Below, in pieces: positions 26,435-34,602 of a stretch of DNA of 64,000 bases; positions within the stretch are counted from its first letter, which is position 1; every line of letters begins with the position of its first letter. Below the pieces are notes generated by a model. That model ran no database searches, was not told where the DNA came from, and saw only the letters and a list, made by a program, of their open reading frames with translations. This stretch comes from DASSFG01 sp035547915. Its GTDB lineage: Bacteria > Planctomycetota > Planctomycetia > Pirellulales > JAICIG01. The stretch spans positions 1 through 64,000 of the forward strand of contig DASZTS010000139.1 in NCBI GenBank assembly GCA_035547915.1, written 5' to 3'. A program made the translations under genes and the position numbers.

Positions 26435-27193
26435 TCACTCGCCGATGCTGTCGATCATCGCTTCGGAGGGCATGGTCACGAAATCATGCTTCGTGATCTG
26501 CCACTGCCAGTCGCCCGTCGCCAGGTCCTTCGAACGAGTCGTGCCCAGGCAGATGAAGAACGAGGTGGCCATGGGGGGCTCACCGACCGTCACGACGTAG
26601 GTCTCGCGCACCCCGTCCATGTCGTGATCCGTCCAGACTTCTTCGTTGCAATAAGACCGCACGTGGGCCCGTTTGCCCAGCTTCAACAACAAGTTCATGG
26701 GCATCTGCGTCGCGAACTTTCGCAACGACTCCTGCATCATCTCGTTTGACGGGAATTCCAAGCCGGGCTTGGATCTGGCTTCCTTCGTCGAGGGATACTG
26801 CGTCAGCCGGAAAGCGAGCTCGGGCCGATTCTCTCGCAAATAACCGAACCATTCCTCGGCGATCTTCGTCGATTCGGCCCGCAAGCCGCGCCGCGCGATC
26901 GCCCGGTAGATCGGAGCGGAGAGGAGACACACCAGGCAGATGGTCATCCCCACGAGCGCCGCCTTGCGGCCGATCAGCCGAGGCGACAGCGCCGCGATGT
27001 TCCGCAGCGCCAACGCCGCGATGACGACGCCGGACAGCGGCACGAGTTGCAAGAGCGGATGGACGAACGCCAGGATCGAGCCGACGCCCAAAATAACGGC
27101 AGCCACCGCCAGCGCGCTGACGCCGCGATAGTCACCCGAGTCGTCTTCGTGATCGATCCGCTCGGCCGGAGCCGCAGATGAAGGAGATGCCAT
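26435..27193 (-). CDS. DUF4190-like two-helix membrane protein
   Basis: About 252 residues from the ATG at 27193; the frame runs up to 27229. A short cytoplasmic N-terminus leads to two helices (L-A-V-A-A-V-I-L-G-V-G-S-I-L-A-F and V-V-I-A-A-L-A-L-R-N-I-A), a G-R-K-A-A-L-V-G-M segment and a third helix. This arrangement resembles DUF4190. The remaining 150 residues form a soluble domain of no recognised family. It heads a likely operon with the downstream kinase and polytopic protein and may be a partner or substrate of the kinase; that is inference. Confidence 0.65.
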   Translation of the reverse strand: MASPSSAAPAERIDHEDDSGDYRGVSALAVAAVILGVGSILAFVHPLLQLVPLSGVVIAALALRNIAALSPRLIGRKAALVGMTICLVCLLSAPIYRAIARRGLRAESTKIAEEWFGYLRENRPELAFRLTQYPSTKEARSKPGLEFPSNEMMQESLRKFATQMPMNLLLKLGKRAHVRSYCNEEVWTDHDMDGVRETYVVTVGEPPMATSFFICLGTTRSKDLATGDWQWQITKHDFVTMPSEAMIDSIGE

Positions 27194-27279
27194 GATTTCA
27201 ACCGTAATGAGCCGGCCACCCGATGTCAATCAAGCTTGCGCCGCGTAGTAATATCATTTGCCCGCCGTCGCGGAAAACC

Positions 27280-27453
27280 GGGCTGAGTGGCACGCCCTGG
27301 GGTCTTCCGAAGGGCGTGATGAAGCGCCAAACACATCGGCCCGTTGCCAACGACACTGACGCTGTCGCCCATTTCCAGCCTCACCGAAGGTAGCCGTGCG
27401 TACTGTGGGTCAAACACGCCCTTCGGAGGACCTCAGAGCGTGCCACTCAGGCC
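27280..27453. repeat. Large inverted repeat between divergent genes
   Basis: Arms 27280-27318 and 27415-27453 (39 bp each) match at about 35 positions. Both contain GAGTGGCACGC and CCGAAGGGCGTG, separated by 96 bp. It lies in the 422-bp gap between the DUF4190-like gene and the LysM gene, upstream of both. No open frame fits. It could be a non-autonomous mobile element (MITE-like) or a remnant; the remaining intergenic sequence shows nothing else. Confidence 0.75.
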
Positions 27454-27615
27454 GAAGGGCGCGCCACACGGCCGTTGGCAAAGGTTGCCGTATTTGGCGG
27501 AGAGACGGTCAACGCCGGGCCGGCTCAAGCAAACCGGGCGCTGCGGCCGAATGCAGACAGCGGGACAGTGCGCGTCCTCGCGCCATTCGAGAAGGCGGCC
27601 CAAGCCGAAACAAAC

Positions 27616-28233
27616 ATGCGTCGACCGCGTCGATTAGTAACGGCCCTGGTCTTGCTGGCCGGCGGGACGGGGATCGCGCTGGTTTCGCATCGGCGTCTCG
27701 ACACATCGGTGCCGTTCACCGCGCCGGACGTCGACGAGCCGTCGACGAGCCTCGGTTCGGTGCCGCTCGACGTTCCCGAAGAAGCGCCGCAACCGGCCCA
27801 TCTTTCGGGCCAGATCGAGTCGACGGAGACGCCGGAACGAGACCGGGTCGACGGAGGATTCGCCCCGGATTCGCAGTCGGCCGCCCCGCCCTGCGAACCG
27901 GCCCCGCTGGGCGACGATCCCTGGCGACCGTCGACGCGCATGGCCTCGTACCAGGCAAGCCCGGTCGAACGGCGCGAACCGCCCGTGAAGACTTCGACCC
28001 CCACTCCATCCACCCCGCCGAGCAACAACCGCCCGACGACCTTCACGACGCACCGCATCGCCGACGGTGACACGTTGTCGCGATTGGCGCAGCGCTATTT
28101 GGGCTCCGGCAGCCGATTTCGAGAGATCTTCGACGCCAACCGCGATCGGCTGCCGAGTCCGGATTTGCTGCCCATCGGCGTCGTCATTCGCATTCCGGGG
28201 GCGTCTGCTGCGCCCGCCGCACCGACCGAATAG
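27616..28233 (+). CDS. LysM-domain protein with N-terminal anchor
   Basis: About 205 residues from the ATG at 27616; the upstream extension of the frame is low-quality sequence. An N-terminal hydrophobic segment (L-V-T-A-L-V-L-L-A-G-G-T-G-I-A-L-V) is a signal or anchor. A disordered Pro/Ser/Thr-rich linker of about 110 residues follows. The C-terminal LysM-type domain reads H-R-I-A-D-G-D-T-L-S-R-L-A-Q-R-Y and includes I-F-D-A-N-R-D-R-L and L-P-I-G-V-V-I-R-I-P. LysM binds N-acetylglucosamine polymers, so a peptidoglycan-associated role is expected. No enzyme domain is attached. Confidence 0.8.
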   Translation: MRRPRRLVTALVLLAGGTGIALVSHRRLDTSVPFTAPDVDEPSTSLGSVPLDVPEEAPQPAHLSGQIESTETPERDRVDGGFAPDSQSAAPPCEPAPLGDDPWRPSTRMASYQASPVERREPPVKTSTPTPSTPPSNNRPTTFTTHRIADGDTLSRLAQRYLGSGSRFREIFDANRDRLPSPDLLPIGVVIRIPGASAAPAAPTE

Positions 28234-28452
28234 GCTTCCGAGCCGACCGCATCATTCAATGCCCGCGGACATCGCTCCCGACGTCCCCTGAGCCCGAACG
28301 CCGCAACCTAACGCCTCTGCGCTGGAAAATGCCGGCGGTAGAGGCTACGGTGATAGGGATATTGGAGTTTTCCCGCCCCGGCCGCGGTGCAACGCACGCG
28401 GCGACTTGCCGGCCTCCCGCCCGCCGCAACCTACCTGCGAGAACAAATCACG

Positions 28453-31113
28453 ATGCGCCTCGTTCTTTCCCTCGCGTTCGGACTGCTCGTCTGCGCCTCC
28501 GCGACGTGCTCATCGGCAGCCGATGAACCCAAGGAAAAGCAAAAGATGTTCACCCAGCGTCCCGCCATCGCGCCGGCGGAGGGCGACAAGCCCGAGCCCG
28601 GGGCCGCCGCGCCGTTCACCGTTCTGCCGGGATTCCAGGTCGAGCACCTGTTCACCGTGCCGAAGGACGAACTCGGCTCCTGGGTCTGCATCACGTTCGA
28701 CAACAAGGGCCGGCTCATCGTCAGCGATCAGGGCAACCAGGGTCTCTGCCGCGTCACACCGCCGCCGATCGGCTCCAACGAGCCGACGAAGGTCGAGCGG
28801 CTGGACGTGAACATCAGCTCGGCCCAGGGCATGGTCTATGCCTTCGATTCGCTCTACGTCTCGACCAATGGCTTCTCGGGCGGCAACGGGCTGTTTCGGG
28901 TGCGCGACACCAACGGCGACGATCAGTTCGACCAGGTCGAGAAGCTGAAGGAGATTCGCGGCGGCGGCGAGCACGGGCCGCACGCCGTTCTGCTGGCACC
29001 GGACGGCAAGTCGTTGTTCTACCTGGCCGGCAACTTCACGCGTCCGCCGTTCGAGCCGACCGACCCTGCCAGCCCGAACAACCGCAGCCGCGCCCCGACC
29101 AACTGGGGCGAAGACCTGCTGCTGCCGCGTCAATGGGATGCCGGTGGTTTCGCGGTCGGCCTGCTGGCACCCGGCGGCTGGGTGGCCCAGACCGATCCCG
29201 AGGGGAAGACCTGGGACATCGTCAGCAACGGCTACCGCAATGCGTACGATATGGCGTTCAACGCCGACGGTGAGCTGTTCGTCTACGACGCCGACATGGA
29301 ATGGGACATGGGGGCGCCCTGGTACCGCCCCACGCGCGTCTCGCATGCCACCAGCGGCAGCGAATTCGGCTGGCGCAGCGGCACCGGTAAATGGCCCGAA
29401 TACTATGTCGACAGCCTGCCCGCCTGCGTCGACATCGGCCCCGGTTCGCCCGTGGGAGTCGAGTTCGGCTACGGCACCAAGTTTCCCGCCAAGTATCAGC
29501 GGGCTCTCTACTGCTGCGACTGGACCTTCGGCACGATGTACGCCGTCCACAACGAAGCCGCCGGTTCCAGCTATCGGGCCGTCAAGGAGGAATTCCTCGG
29601 CCGTTCGCCGCTGCCGTTGACCGACGCGGCCGTCGGACCCGACGGAGCGCTCTATTTCTCGACCGGTGGCCGAGGTACGCAGTCGGAGTTGTTCCGCGTG
29701 ACCTACGTGGGCACCGAATCGACGGCGCCCGTCGACGCCCGCGATACCCGCTTTGCCGAATTGCGTGCCCTGCGGCACCAGATCGAGGCCCATCACCGCC
29801 CGAGCGATAATCCAAAGCAGGCCATCGATTTTGCCTATCCCTATCTGGGCCATGCCGACCGCCACATCCGATACGCCGCGCGGATCGCCCTGGAGAACCA
29901 GGACGTGCGGCTCTGGCAGGACCGCGTGCTCGCCGAGAAGGACCCCGAGTCGCTGATCACCGGCACGGTGGGGCTCGCCCGCCAGGGAGATAAATCGCTC
30001 CTGCCGCGATTGATCGACGCGCTGGGGCGGCTCGAGTACGCCGCGTTGCCGGAGGACCAGCAGCTCGAACTGCTGCGGGCCTACGGACTGGCGTTCATCC
30101 GCCTGGGCGAGCCCGAGGATCCGCTCCGCGAAAAACTCGTCGCCAAGTTCGATCCGTTGTTCCCGTCGTCGAGCGACCGGCTCGACAAGGAATTGAGCAA
30201 TCTGCTCGTCTACCTGCGCTCGCCGACGATCATCCACAAGGCGGTGACGTTGATGGGGCAGCCGCCGCGGCGCGAGACGGCCACTCTGGGAGCGCTGCTG
30301 GAACGCAACAAGGGCTATGGTGGATCGATCGCCGCCATGCTGGCCAACTACCCCGACGTGATGCAGATGCACTACGCCTTGGTGCTGCGCAATCTGAAGG
30401 AAGGTTGGACCCTGGCCGAGCGCAAAGCGTATTTCGATTGGTTCGACCGCGCCCGCACCTGGAGCGGCGGGGCGAGCTACCAGGGCTTCTTGCGGAACAT
30501 CGAGCGTGAAGCGTTCGAGAACGCCAGCGAGCGCGAGCGGTTGGCCATCGAGGCCTTCGGCGCACGCAAGGCGTATAAGCCGCCCGAGCTGCCCAAGCCG
30601 GCGGGCCCCGGCCGCGATTGGACGAAGGCCGACCTGATCGGACTGGCCGAGCACGGCATCAAGGATCGCAACTTCGAGAACGGTCAGAAGATGTTCGCGG
30701 CCACGCGCTGCATCATCTGCCACCGGTTTGCCGGCGACGGCGGCGCCACGGGGCCCGATCTCACACAGTTGGCCGGCCGCTTCACGGTCAAGGATCTGAG
30801 CGAGGCGATGATCGAACCGAGCAAGGTCGTCAGCGACCAATATCGCGGGTCGCTGATCGAGACCAAGGACGGGCAGATCGTGAGCGGACGCATCGTCTCC
30901 GAGAACGACGGCGTGTTGACGGTCGTGACGAACCCCGAAGACCCGACGAAGACGGCGGAGGTCCGCCGCGACAACATCGACGTGATGCAGCCTTCGCCCA
31001 CCTCGCTCATGCCCGACGGGCTGCTCAAGCCGCTGAACCAGGACGAGGTTCTCGATCTGCTGGCGTACTTGTTGTCGCGCGGGAACAAGAATGACCCGAT
31101 GTTCAAGCACTAG
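28453..31113 (+). CDS. PVC-type membrane-bound dehydrogenase with C-terminal heme c
   Basis: 886 residues from the ATG at 28453, with a signal peptide (M-R-L-V-L-S-L-A-F-G-L-L-V-C-A-S-A). The N-terminal half is a six-bladed propeller of the glucose/sorbosone dehydrogenase type (F-T-V-L-P-G-F-Q-V-E-H-L-F and V-Y-A-F-D-S-L-Y-V). A helical repeat (HEAT-like) region follows. The C-terminal PVC heme-binding domain has Cys753-Ile-Ile-Cys-His757 and a likely distal Met. Such proteins are abundant in planctomycetes and thought to oxidise sugars or related compounds in the periplasm. The last 23 bp overlap the next gene. Confidence 0.92.
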   Translation: MRLVLSLAFGLLVCASATCSSAADEPKEKQKMFTQRPAIAPAEGDKPEPGAAAPFTVLPGFQVEHLFTVPKDELGSWVCITFDNKGRLIVSDQGNQGLCRVTPPPIGSNEPTKVERLDVNISSAQGMVYAFDSLYVSTNGFSGGNGLFRVRDTNGDDQFDQVEKLKEIRGGGEHGPHAVLLAPDGKSLFYLAGNFTRPPFEPTDPASPNNRSRAPTNWGEDLLLPRQWDAGGFAVGLLAPGGWVAQTDPEGKTWDIVSNGYRNAYDMAFNADGELFVYDADMEWDMGAPWYRPTRVSHATSGSEFGWRSGTGKWPEYYVDSLPACVDIGPGSPVGVEFGYGTKFPAKYQRALYCCDWTFGTMYAVHNEAAGSSYRAVKEEFLGRSPLPLTDAAVGPDGALYFSTGGRGTQSELFRVTYVGTESTAPVDARDTRFAELRALRHQIEAHHRPSDNPKQAIDFAYPYLGHADRHIRYAARIALENQDVRLWQDRVLAEKDPESLITGTVGLARQGDKSLLPRLIDALGRLEYAALPEDQQLELLRAYGLAFIRLGEPEDPLREKLVAKFDPLFPSSSDRLDKELSNLLVYLRSPTIIHKAVTLMGQPPRRETATLGALLERNKGYGGSIAAMLANYPDVMQMHYALVLRNLKEGWTLAERKAYFDWFDRARTWSGGASYQGFLRNIEREAFENASERERLAIEAFGARKAYKPPELPKPAGPGRDWTKADLIGLAEHGIKDRNFENGQKMFAATRCIICHRFAGDGGATGPDLTQLAGRFTVKDLSEAMIEPSKVVSDQYRGSLIETKDGQIVSGRIVSENDGVLTVVTNPEDPTKTAEVRRDNIDVMQPSPTSLMPDGLLKPLNQDEVLDLLAYLLSRGNKNDPMFKH

Positions 31114-32575
31114 CCGCATCCCGTCGCTTCTCTACCGGTCGTCGCTGGCTCTGCTGACCGATCTGTATGAGCTGACGATGGCCTGCGGCTATTGGAAGTC
31201 GGGCGCGGCCGAGCGCGAAGCGGCCTTTCATCTGCTCTTCCGTCACCATCCGTTCCGCGGCGGCTTTACGGTCGCCTGCGGGCTGGCCTATGCCATCGAT
31301 TGGCTCAGCCACCTGCACTTCGACGACGACGATCTGGCCTATCTCGGCTCGTTGACCGGCGAAGACTCACGTCCGCTCTTCGAGGGCGAATTCTTGGACG
31401 AACTGCGGCGGATGGAGTTCTGCTGCGACGTCGACGCCATTCCCGAAGGTACGGTCGTCTTTCCGCAAGAACCGCTGGTGCGCGTACAGGGGCCGATCTG
31501 CCAGGCGCAGCTCATCGAATCGGCCCTGCTCAATTTCATCAACTTCCAGACGCTGATCGCCACCAAGGCGGCCCGTGTCTGCCTGGCGACGCAGGGAGAG
31601 CCGGTGCTCGAATTCGGCCTGCGCCGGGCACACGGCATCGACGGCGCGCTGGCCGCCACGCGGGCCTCGTTCGTCGGCGGCTGCGAGGCCACTTCAAACG
31701 TACTGGCCGGCCGCTGGTTTGGCATCCCGGTGCGCGGCACGCACGCGCACAGTTGGATCATGTCGTTCGGCAGCGAATTGGCCAGCTTTCGGGCCTATGC
31801 CGAAGCGATGCCGAACAACTGCGTCTTCCTCGTCGACACCTACGATACGCTCAAGGGCGTGCACCACGCCGTCGAGGTCGGCCGCTGGCTCCGTTCGCAG
31901 GGGCATCGGTTGCTGGGCATACGTCTCGATTCGGGCGACCTGGCCTACCTGAGCATCGAAGCCCGCAAGATTCTGGACGAGGCGGGCTTCCACGACGCGT
32001 TCATCGTGGCCAGCAACGATCTCGACGAACGGCTGATCGCCAGCCTCAAGCAGCAGCAGGCGACCGTCGGCGTGTGGGGCGTCGGCACGCACCTCGTCAC
32101 GGCCTTCGACGAGCCGGCGCTCGGCGGCGTCTACAAGCTCTCGGCCATGCGCGATGCAGGCGGCTGGCGGCGGTGCGTCAAGCTCTCGGAGCAGTCCTCC
32201 AAGAGCTCGACACCCGGCGTGTTGCAGGTCCGCCGCTACGAACGCGACGGCCAGTGCATCGGCGACATGATCTACGACGTCGAGCTGGGTTGCGGCGACT
32301 CCGGATGGATCGTCGACCCGCACGACGACACCCGCCGCAAACGCGTCGCGCCCGAAGCACGGCACGAAGACCTGCTCGTGCCGATCTTTCGCAAGGGCAA
32401 GCTCGTCTACGACCAGCCCGACCTGCCCGCCGTACGCGACCGCACGCGCGAGCAACTCGACCGCTTCTCGGCGAGCGTCAAGCGCTTCGACAACCCGCAC
32501 CAATACCCCGCCGGACTCGAACCCCGGCTACACGACCTGCGCAAGCAGCTCATCCTCGAAGCCCGGGGTTTTTAG
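31091..32575 (+). CDS. pncB: Nicotinate phosphoribosyltransferase
   Basis: Makes nicotinate mononucleotide from nicotinate and PRPP in NAD salvage. 494 residues. Family signatures include L-L-T-D-L-Y-E-L-T-M near the start, F-G-L-R-R-A-H-G (with the conserved His region), G-T-H-A-H-S-W-I-M, and the phosphate-binding R-L-D-S-G-D-L followed by V-G-T-H-L-V-T. The C-terminal region is typical of the longer bacterial form. The start overlaps the upstream dehydrogenase by 23 bp, so the two are co-transcribed. Its TAG stop shares its last base with the end of a small inverted-repeat element. Confidence 0.93.
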   Translation: MTRCSSTSRIPSLLYRSSLALLTDLYELTMACGYWKSGAAEREAAFHLLFRHHPFRGGFTVACGLAYAIDWLSHLHFDDDDLAYLGSLTGEDSRPLFEGEFLDELRRMEFCCDVDAIPEGTVVFPQEPLVRVQGPICQAQLIESALLNFINFQTLIATKAARVCLATQGEPVLEFGLRRAHGIDGALAATRASFVGGCEATSNVLAGRWFGIPVRGTHAHSWIMSFGSELASFRAYAEAMPNNCVFLVDTYDTLKGVHHAVEVGRWLRSQGHRLLGIRLDSGDLAYLSIEARKILDEAGFHDAFIVASNDLDERLIASLKQQQATVGVWGVGTHLVTAFDEPALGGVYKLSAMRDAGGWRRCVKLSEQSSKSSTPGVLQVRRYERDGQCIGDMIYDVELGCGDSGWIVDPHDDTRRKRVAPEARHEDLLVPIFRKGKLVYDQPDLPAVRDRTREQLDRFSASVKRFDNPHQYPAGLEPRLHDLRKQLILEARGF

Positions 32576-32642
32576 AGCCGATCCGAAAACCTGTTGGTGA
32601 GCCGAACCATTACTGTCGCAACATCGGTTCTCGGATAGGCTC
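32575..32642. repeat. 68-bp MITE-like element flanked by TTA
   Basis: Ends GAGCCGATCCGAAAACC (32575-32591) and GGTTCTCGGATAGGCTC (32626-32642) are inverted repeats matching at 15 of 17 positions. The element is flanked on both sides by TTA. A third copy of the end, GAGCTATCCGAGAACC, follows at 32659-32674 and forms a 16-bp perfect hairpin arm with 32623-32638. The structure fits a small non-autonomous element with a TNA target, as in IS5-group elements, but no transposase is present. Confidence 0.65.
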
Positions 32643-32837
32643 TTAGTCTCCGGATCGGGAGCTATCCGAGAACCGATTTCACAATGCCGTCGTTCCGCGC
32701 ACCGACCTTGTTTCGGATAAACTCTTGATACGTGCTCAGCCCGCGGCCGCTGGTCGAGCGAGTTCGACACGCGACCATCACGCGACGCCCTGTCGATTGT
32801 CTTGAGTTCGGCTTGTTGCCCTGATCGTGGGTGACCT

Positions 32838-33896
32838 ATGACGGAACCATCGGCGGATTGGCCTACGCCACGGCACCGAGCTTGGCTGATTGCAGCGGCA
32901 ACGCTGGCTCCGGGCATTTCTGGGTGGACGTCTTACGCCGTTGCGGCGCCCCATTGGCAGTCGAACCGATTCTCCGACTATGTCGCCCTGATTCTGGCGA
33001 ATTCCGCCTTGGTATTCGCCCCGCTCTTGCTCTATTCGTCTGCCTGCTTAGCCCTGGCGCTGTTCTACCCATCGCGGTACCTACCGTACTTTGGGGTCCG
33101 GTTCGGTATTTACGCAGGGGTCGCGCTCAGCGTGCACCTGATCGTGATGTGTTTCGGCGCGCTGGGTGGACATAACGCCCAGCAGAGGATCATCCTTTGG
33201 CCCGCGCTGATTATCAGCACGTCGCTTCCGTTCCTGTTCGCCCCGGCGGCACGGGTCCTGAAACGCCAATCGTCGGAGTTTCGTCAGGGGGCGATCGTCA
33301 TCGGCATCCCTGTCGCGATCATGCTCTTTTGCTTTAGTCCACTGCTGTGGATCCTGTGGTTGTCCTTGCCCGGATGGTGCTTCTTCGCTTATGCAAGGGT
33401 CGCTCGGATCGTCTTCCGCAACTACGGCGGTTCCGGACAGTTCCGGCTTTCGGAGGCCATCTGGCTTATGACCTGGGCGGGCACCTATCTGGCGGCATGG
33501 AGGATTTCCGTCAACCGAGCCTTGGTAGAGTATGCCGAGTTACCCAAAACGGACCCTCGCTGCTACGTGTGCACGGCCGCGGCACGCGGCGATCGCTGGT
33601 TGGTCGGTGCCGAAGAAGTCGCTGTGGCGGACGATACCGTGATATTCGTCAATCTGCAGATGTGCCGACTGAAGGCGGCGGAGATCGCCTTGAAAGCGCT
33701 CGCGCCGCGCAGCCATAGAATGCTTCGTTCCGTCTACGATCGCGCCGGGCCCTATGCCGCGGCGTGCCTCAAGCATCGCCTCGCCGCCGACGCGGCGTAT
33801 CTGGCCCTCAAGCCGATCGAGTGGCTGGCATACCTGGTACTGGGGTGCCTGTTGACGAACTCTGACGGTGCGGCCAAGCGGCTCTATCGCGGGTGA
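32838..33896 (+). CDS. Membrane protein, possibly DUF6688-like
   Basis: 352 residues. Five or six membrane helices fill the first 230 residues. A soluble C-terminal domain follows, starting D-P-R-C-Y-V-C-T-A-A-A-R-G and continuing M-C-R-L-K-A-A-E-I-A-L-K-A-L-A-P and L-K-P-I-E-W-L-A-Y-L. The C-Y-x-x-T-A-A-x-x-G motif and this tail resemble DUF6688; I recall this only loosely. Codon use is slightly less GC-rich than the neighbours. No function known. It is convergent with the EF-hand gene, 15 bp apart. Confidence 0.7.
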   Translation: MTEPSADWPTPRHRAWLIAAATLAPGISGWTSYAVAAPHWQSNRFSDYVALILANSALVFAPLLLYSSACLALALFYPSRYLPYFGVRFGIYAGVALSVHLIVMCFGALGGHNAQQRIILWPALIISTSLPFLFAPAARVLKRQSSEFRQGAIVIGIPVAIMLFCFSPLLWILWLSLPGWCFFAYARVARIVFRNYGGSGQFRLSEAIWLMTWAGTYLAAWRISVNRALVEYAELPKTDPRCYVCTAAARGDRWLVGAEEVAVADDTVIFVNLQMCRLKAAEIALKALAPRSHRMLRSVYDRAGPYAAACLKHRLAADAAYLALKPIEWLAYLVLGCLLTNSDGAAKRLYRG

Positions 33897-33911
33897 ATCG
33901 AAGCCTGGACT

Positions 33912-34589
33912 TCAATCCTCGCGAGGCGGCGCTCCCCCATCCCGTGGCGGACCAAAACCGTCTCGTCCGCCGGGGCGCGGCCCGCCTGGTGGAAATCCGC
34001 CGGGGCCGCCGGGTGGCGGTCCGCCGGGACCTCGGTCGCGCATCTCTGCCAGCGTCTGGCGTTGTTCTTCCGTCAGAATCCTGGCCAGCCGTTCGTCGAC
34101 ATCGGCTTGCAGTTCGTCGAGCTTCGCTCGCTGGCGGCTCGTCAGCTCCAGTTCGTCCTGGAGGAAGCGGGGCAGAACCTCTCCGATCCGCGGACGGCCA
34201 AACGGGCTGCCTTCGGGCGGGCCGAAACGACCGGCTCCGCCAGGCCCTCCAGGCGGCGGCCCACCGCGCCCACCCGGTCCACCCCCGGCACGCACCGACG
34301 CCGCTTCGCGCGTGAACAAGGCGGTCAGTTCTTCCTTCGTAACCACGCCGTCCTTGTCGGCGTCGGCCCGGTCGAACAGCGCCTCCAACCGTGCGTCGGT
34401 CACCTCCGCCTTCGACAATTTGCCGTCTTCGTCCTTGTCGAAGGCCATCATCTTCGCCACCGAGCCGGCGACGACGTCGCCACCGCCGCGACGATTCCCA
34501 CCACCACGAAACGCCGGCGGCTGGGCCACCAGAACCGTCGCGCTGGCGACGATGACCAAGGCCCCCAGCGAACCAATAAACTTCAACAT
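33912..34589 (-). CDS. Secreted EF-hand protein with LTxxQ-like segment
   Basis: 225 residues with a signal peptide (M-L-K-F-I-G-S-L-G-A-L-V-I-V-A-S-A-T). Two EF-hand calcium loops are clear: D-K-D-E-D-G-K-L-S-K-A-E and D-A-D-K-D-G-V-V-T-K-E-E. A Gly/Pro-rich linker follows, then a helical segment with L-T-S-R-Q-R-A-K-L and L-T-E-E-Q-R-Q-T-L, reminiscent of Spy/CpxP LTxxQ repeats, and a second Gly/Pro-rich tail. It is likely a periplasmic calcium-binding protein, perhaps chaperone-like. The intradiol dioxygenase gene lies 13 bp upstream. Confidence 0.82.
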   Translation of the reverse strand: MLKFIGSLGALVIVASATVLVAQPPAFRGGGNRRGGGDVVAGSVAKMMAFDKDEDGKLSKAEVTDARLEALFDRADADKDGVVTKEELTALFTREAASVRAGGGPGGRGGPPPGGPGGAGRFGPPEGSPFGRPRIGEVLPRFLQDELELTSRQRAKLDELQADVDERLARILTEEQRQTLAEMRDRGPGGPPPGGPGGFPPGGPRPGGRDGFGPPRDGGAPPRED

Positions 34590-34602
34590 AGATACCTTTC
34601 CG

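Noticed and set aside
28510..31119. 869-codon minus-strand open frame opposite the PVC dehydrogenase
   Set aside because: Antisense to a gene with clear signal peptide, propeller and heme motifs. The frame reads as low-complexity shadow sequence without motifs; long antisense frames are expected at this GC content.
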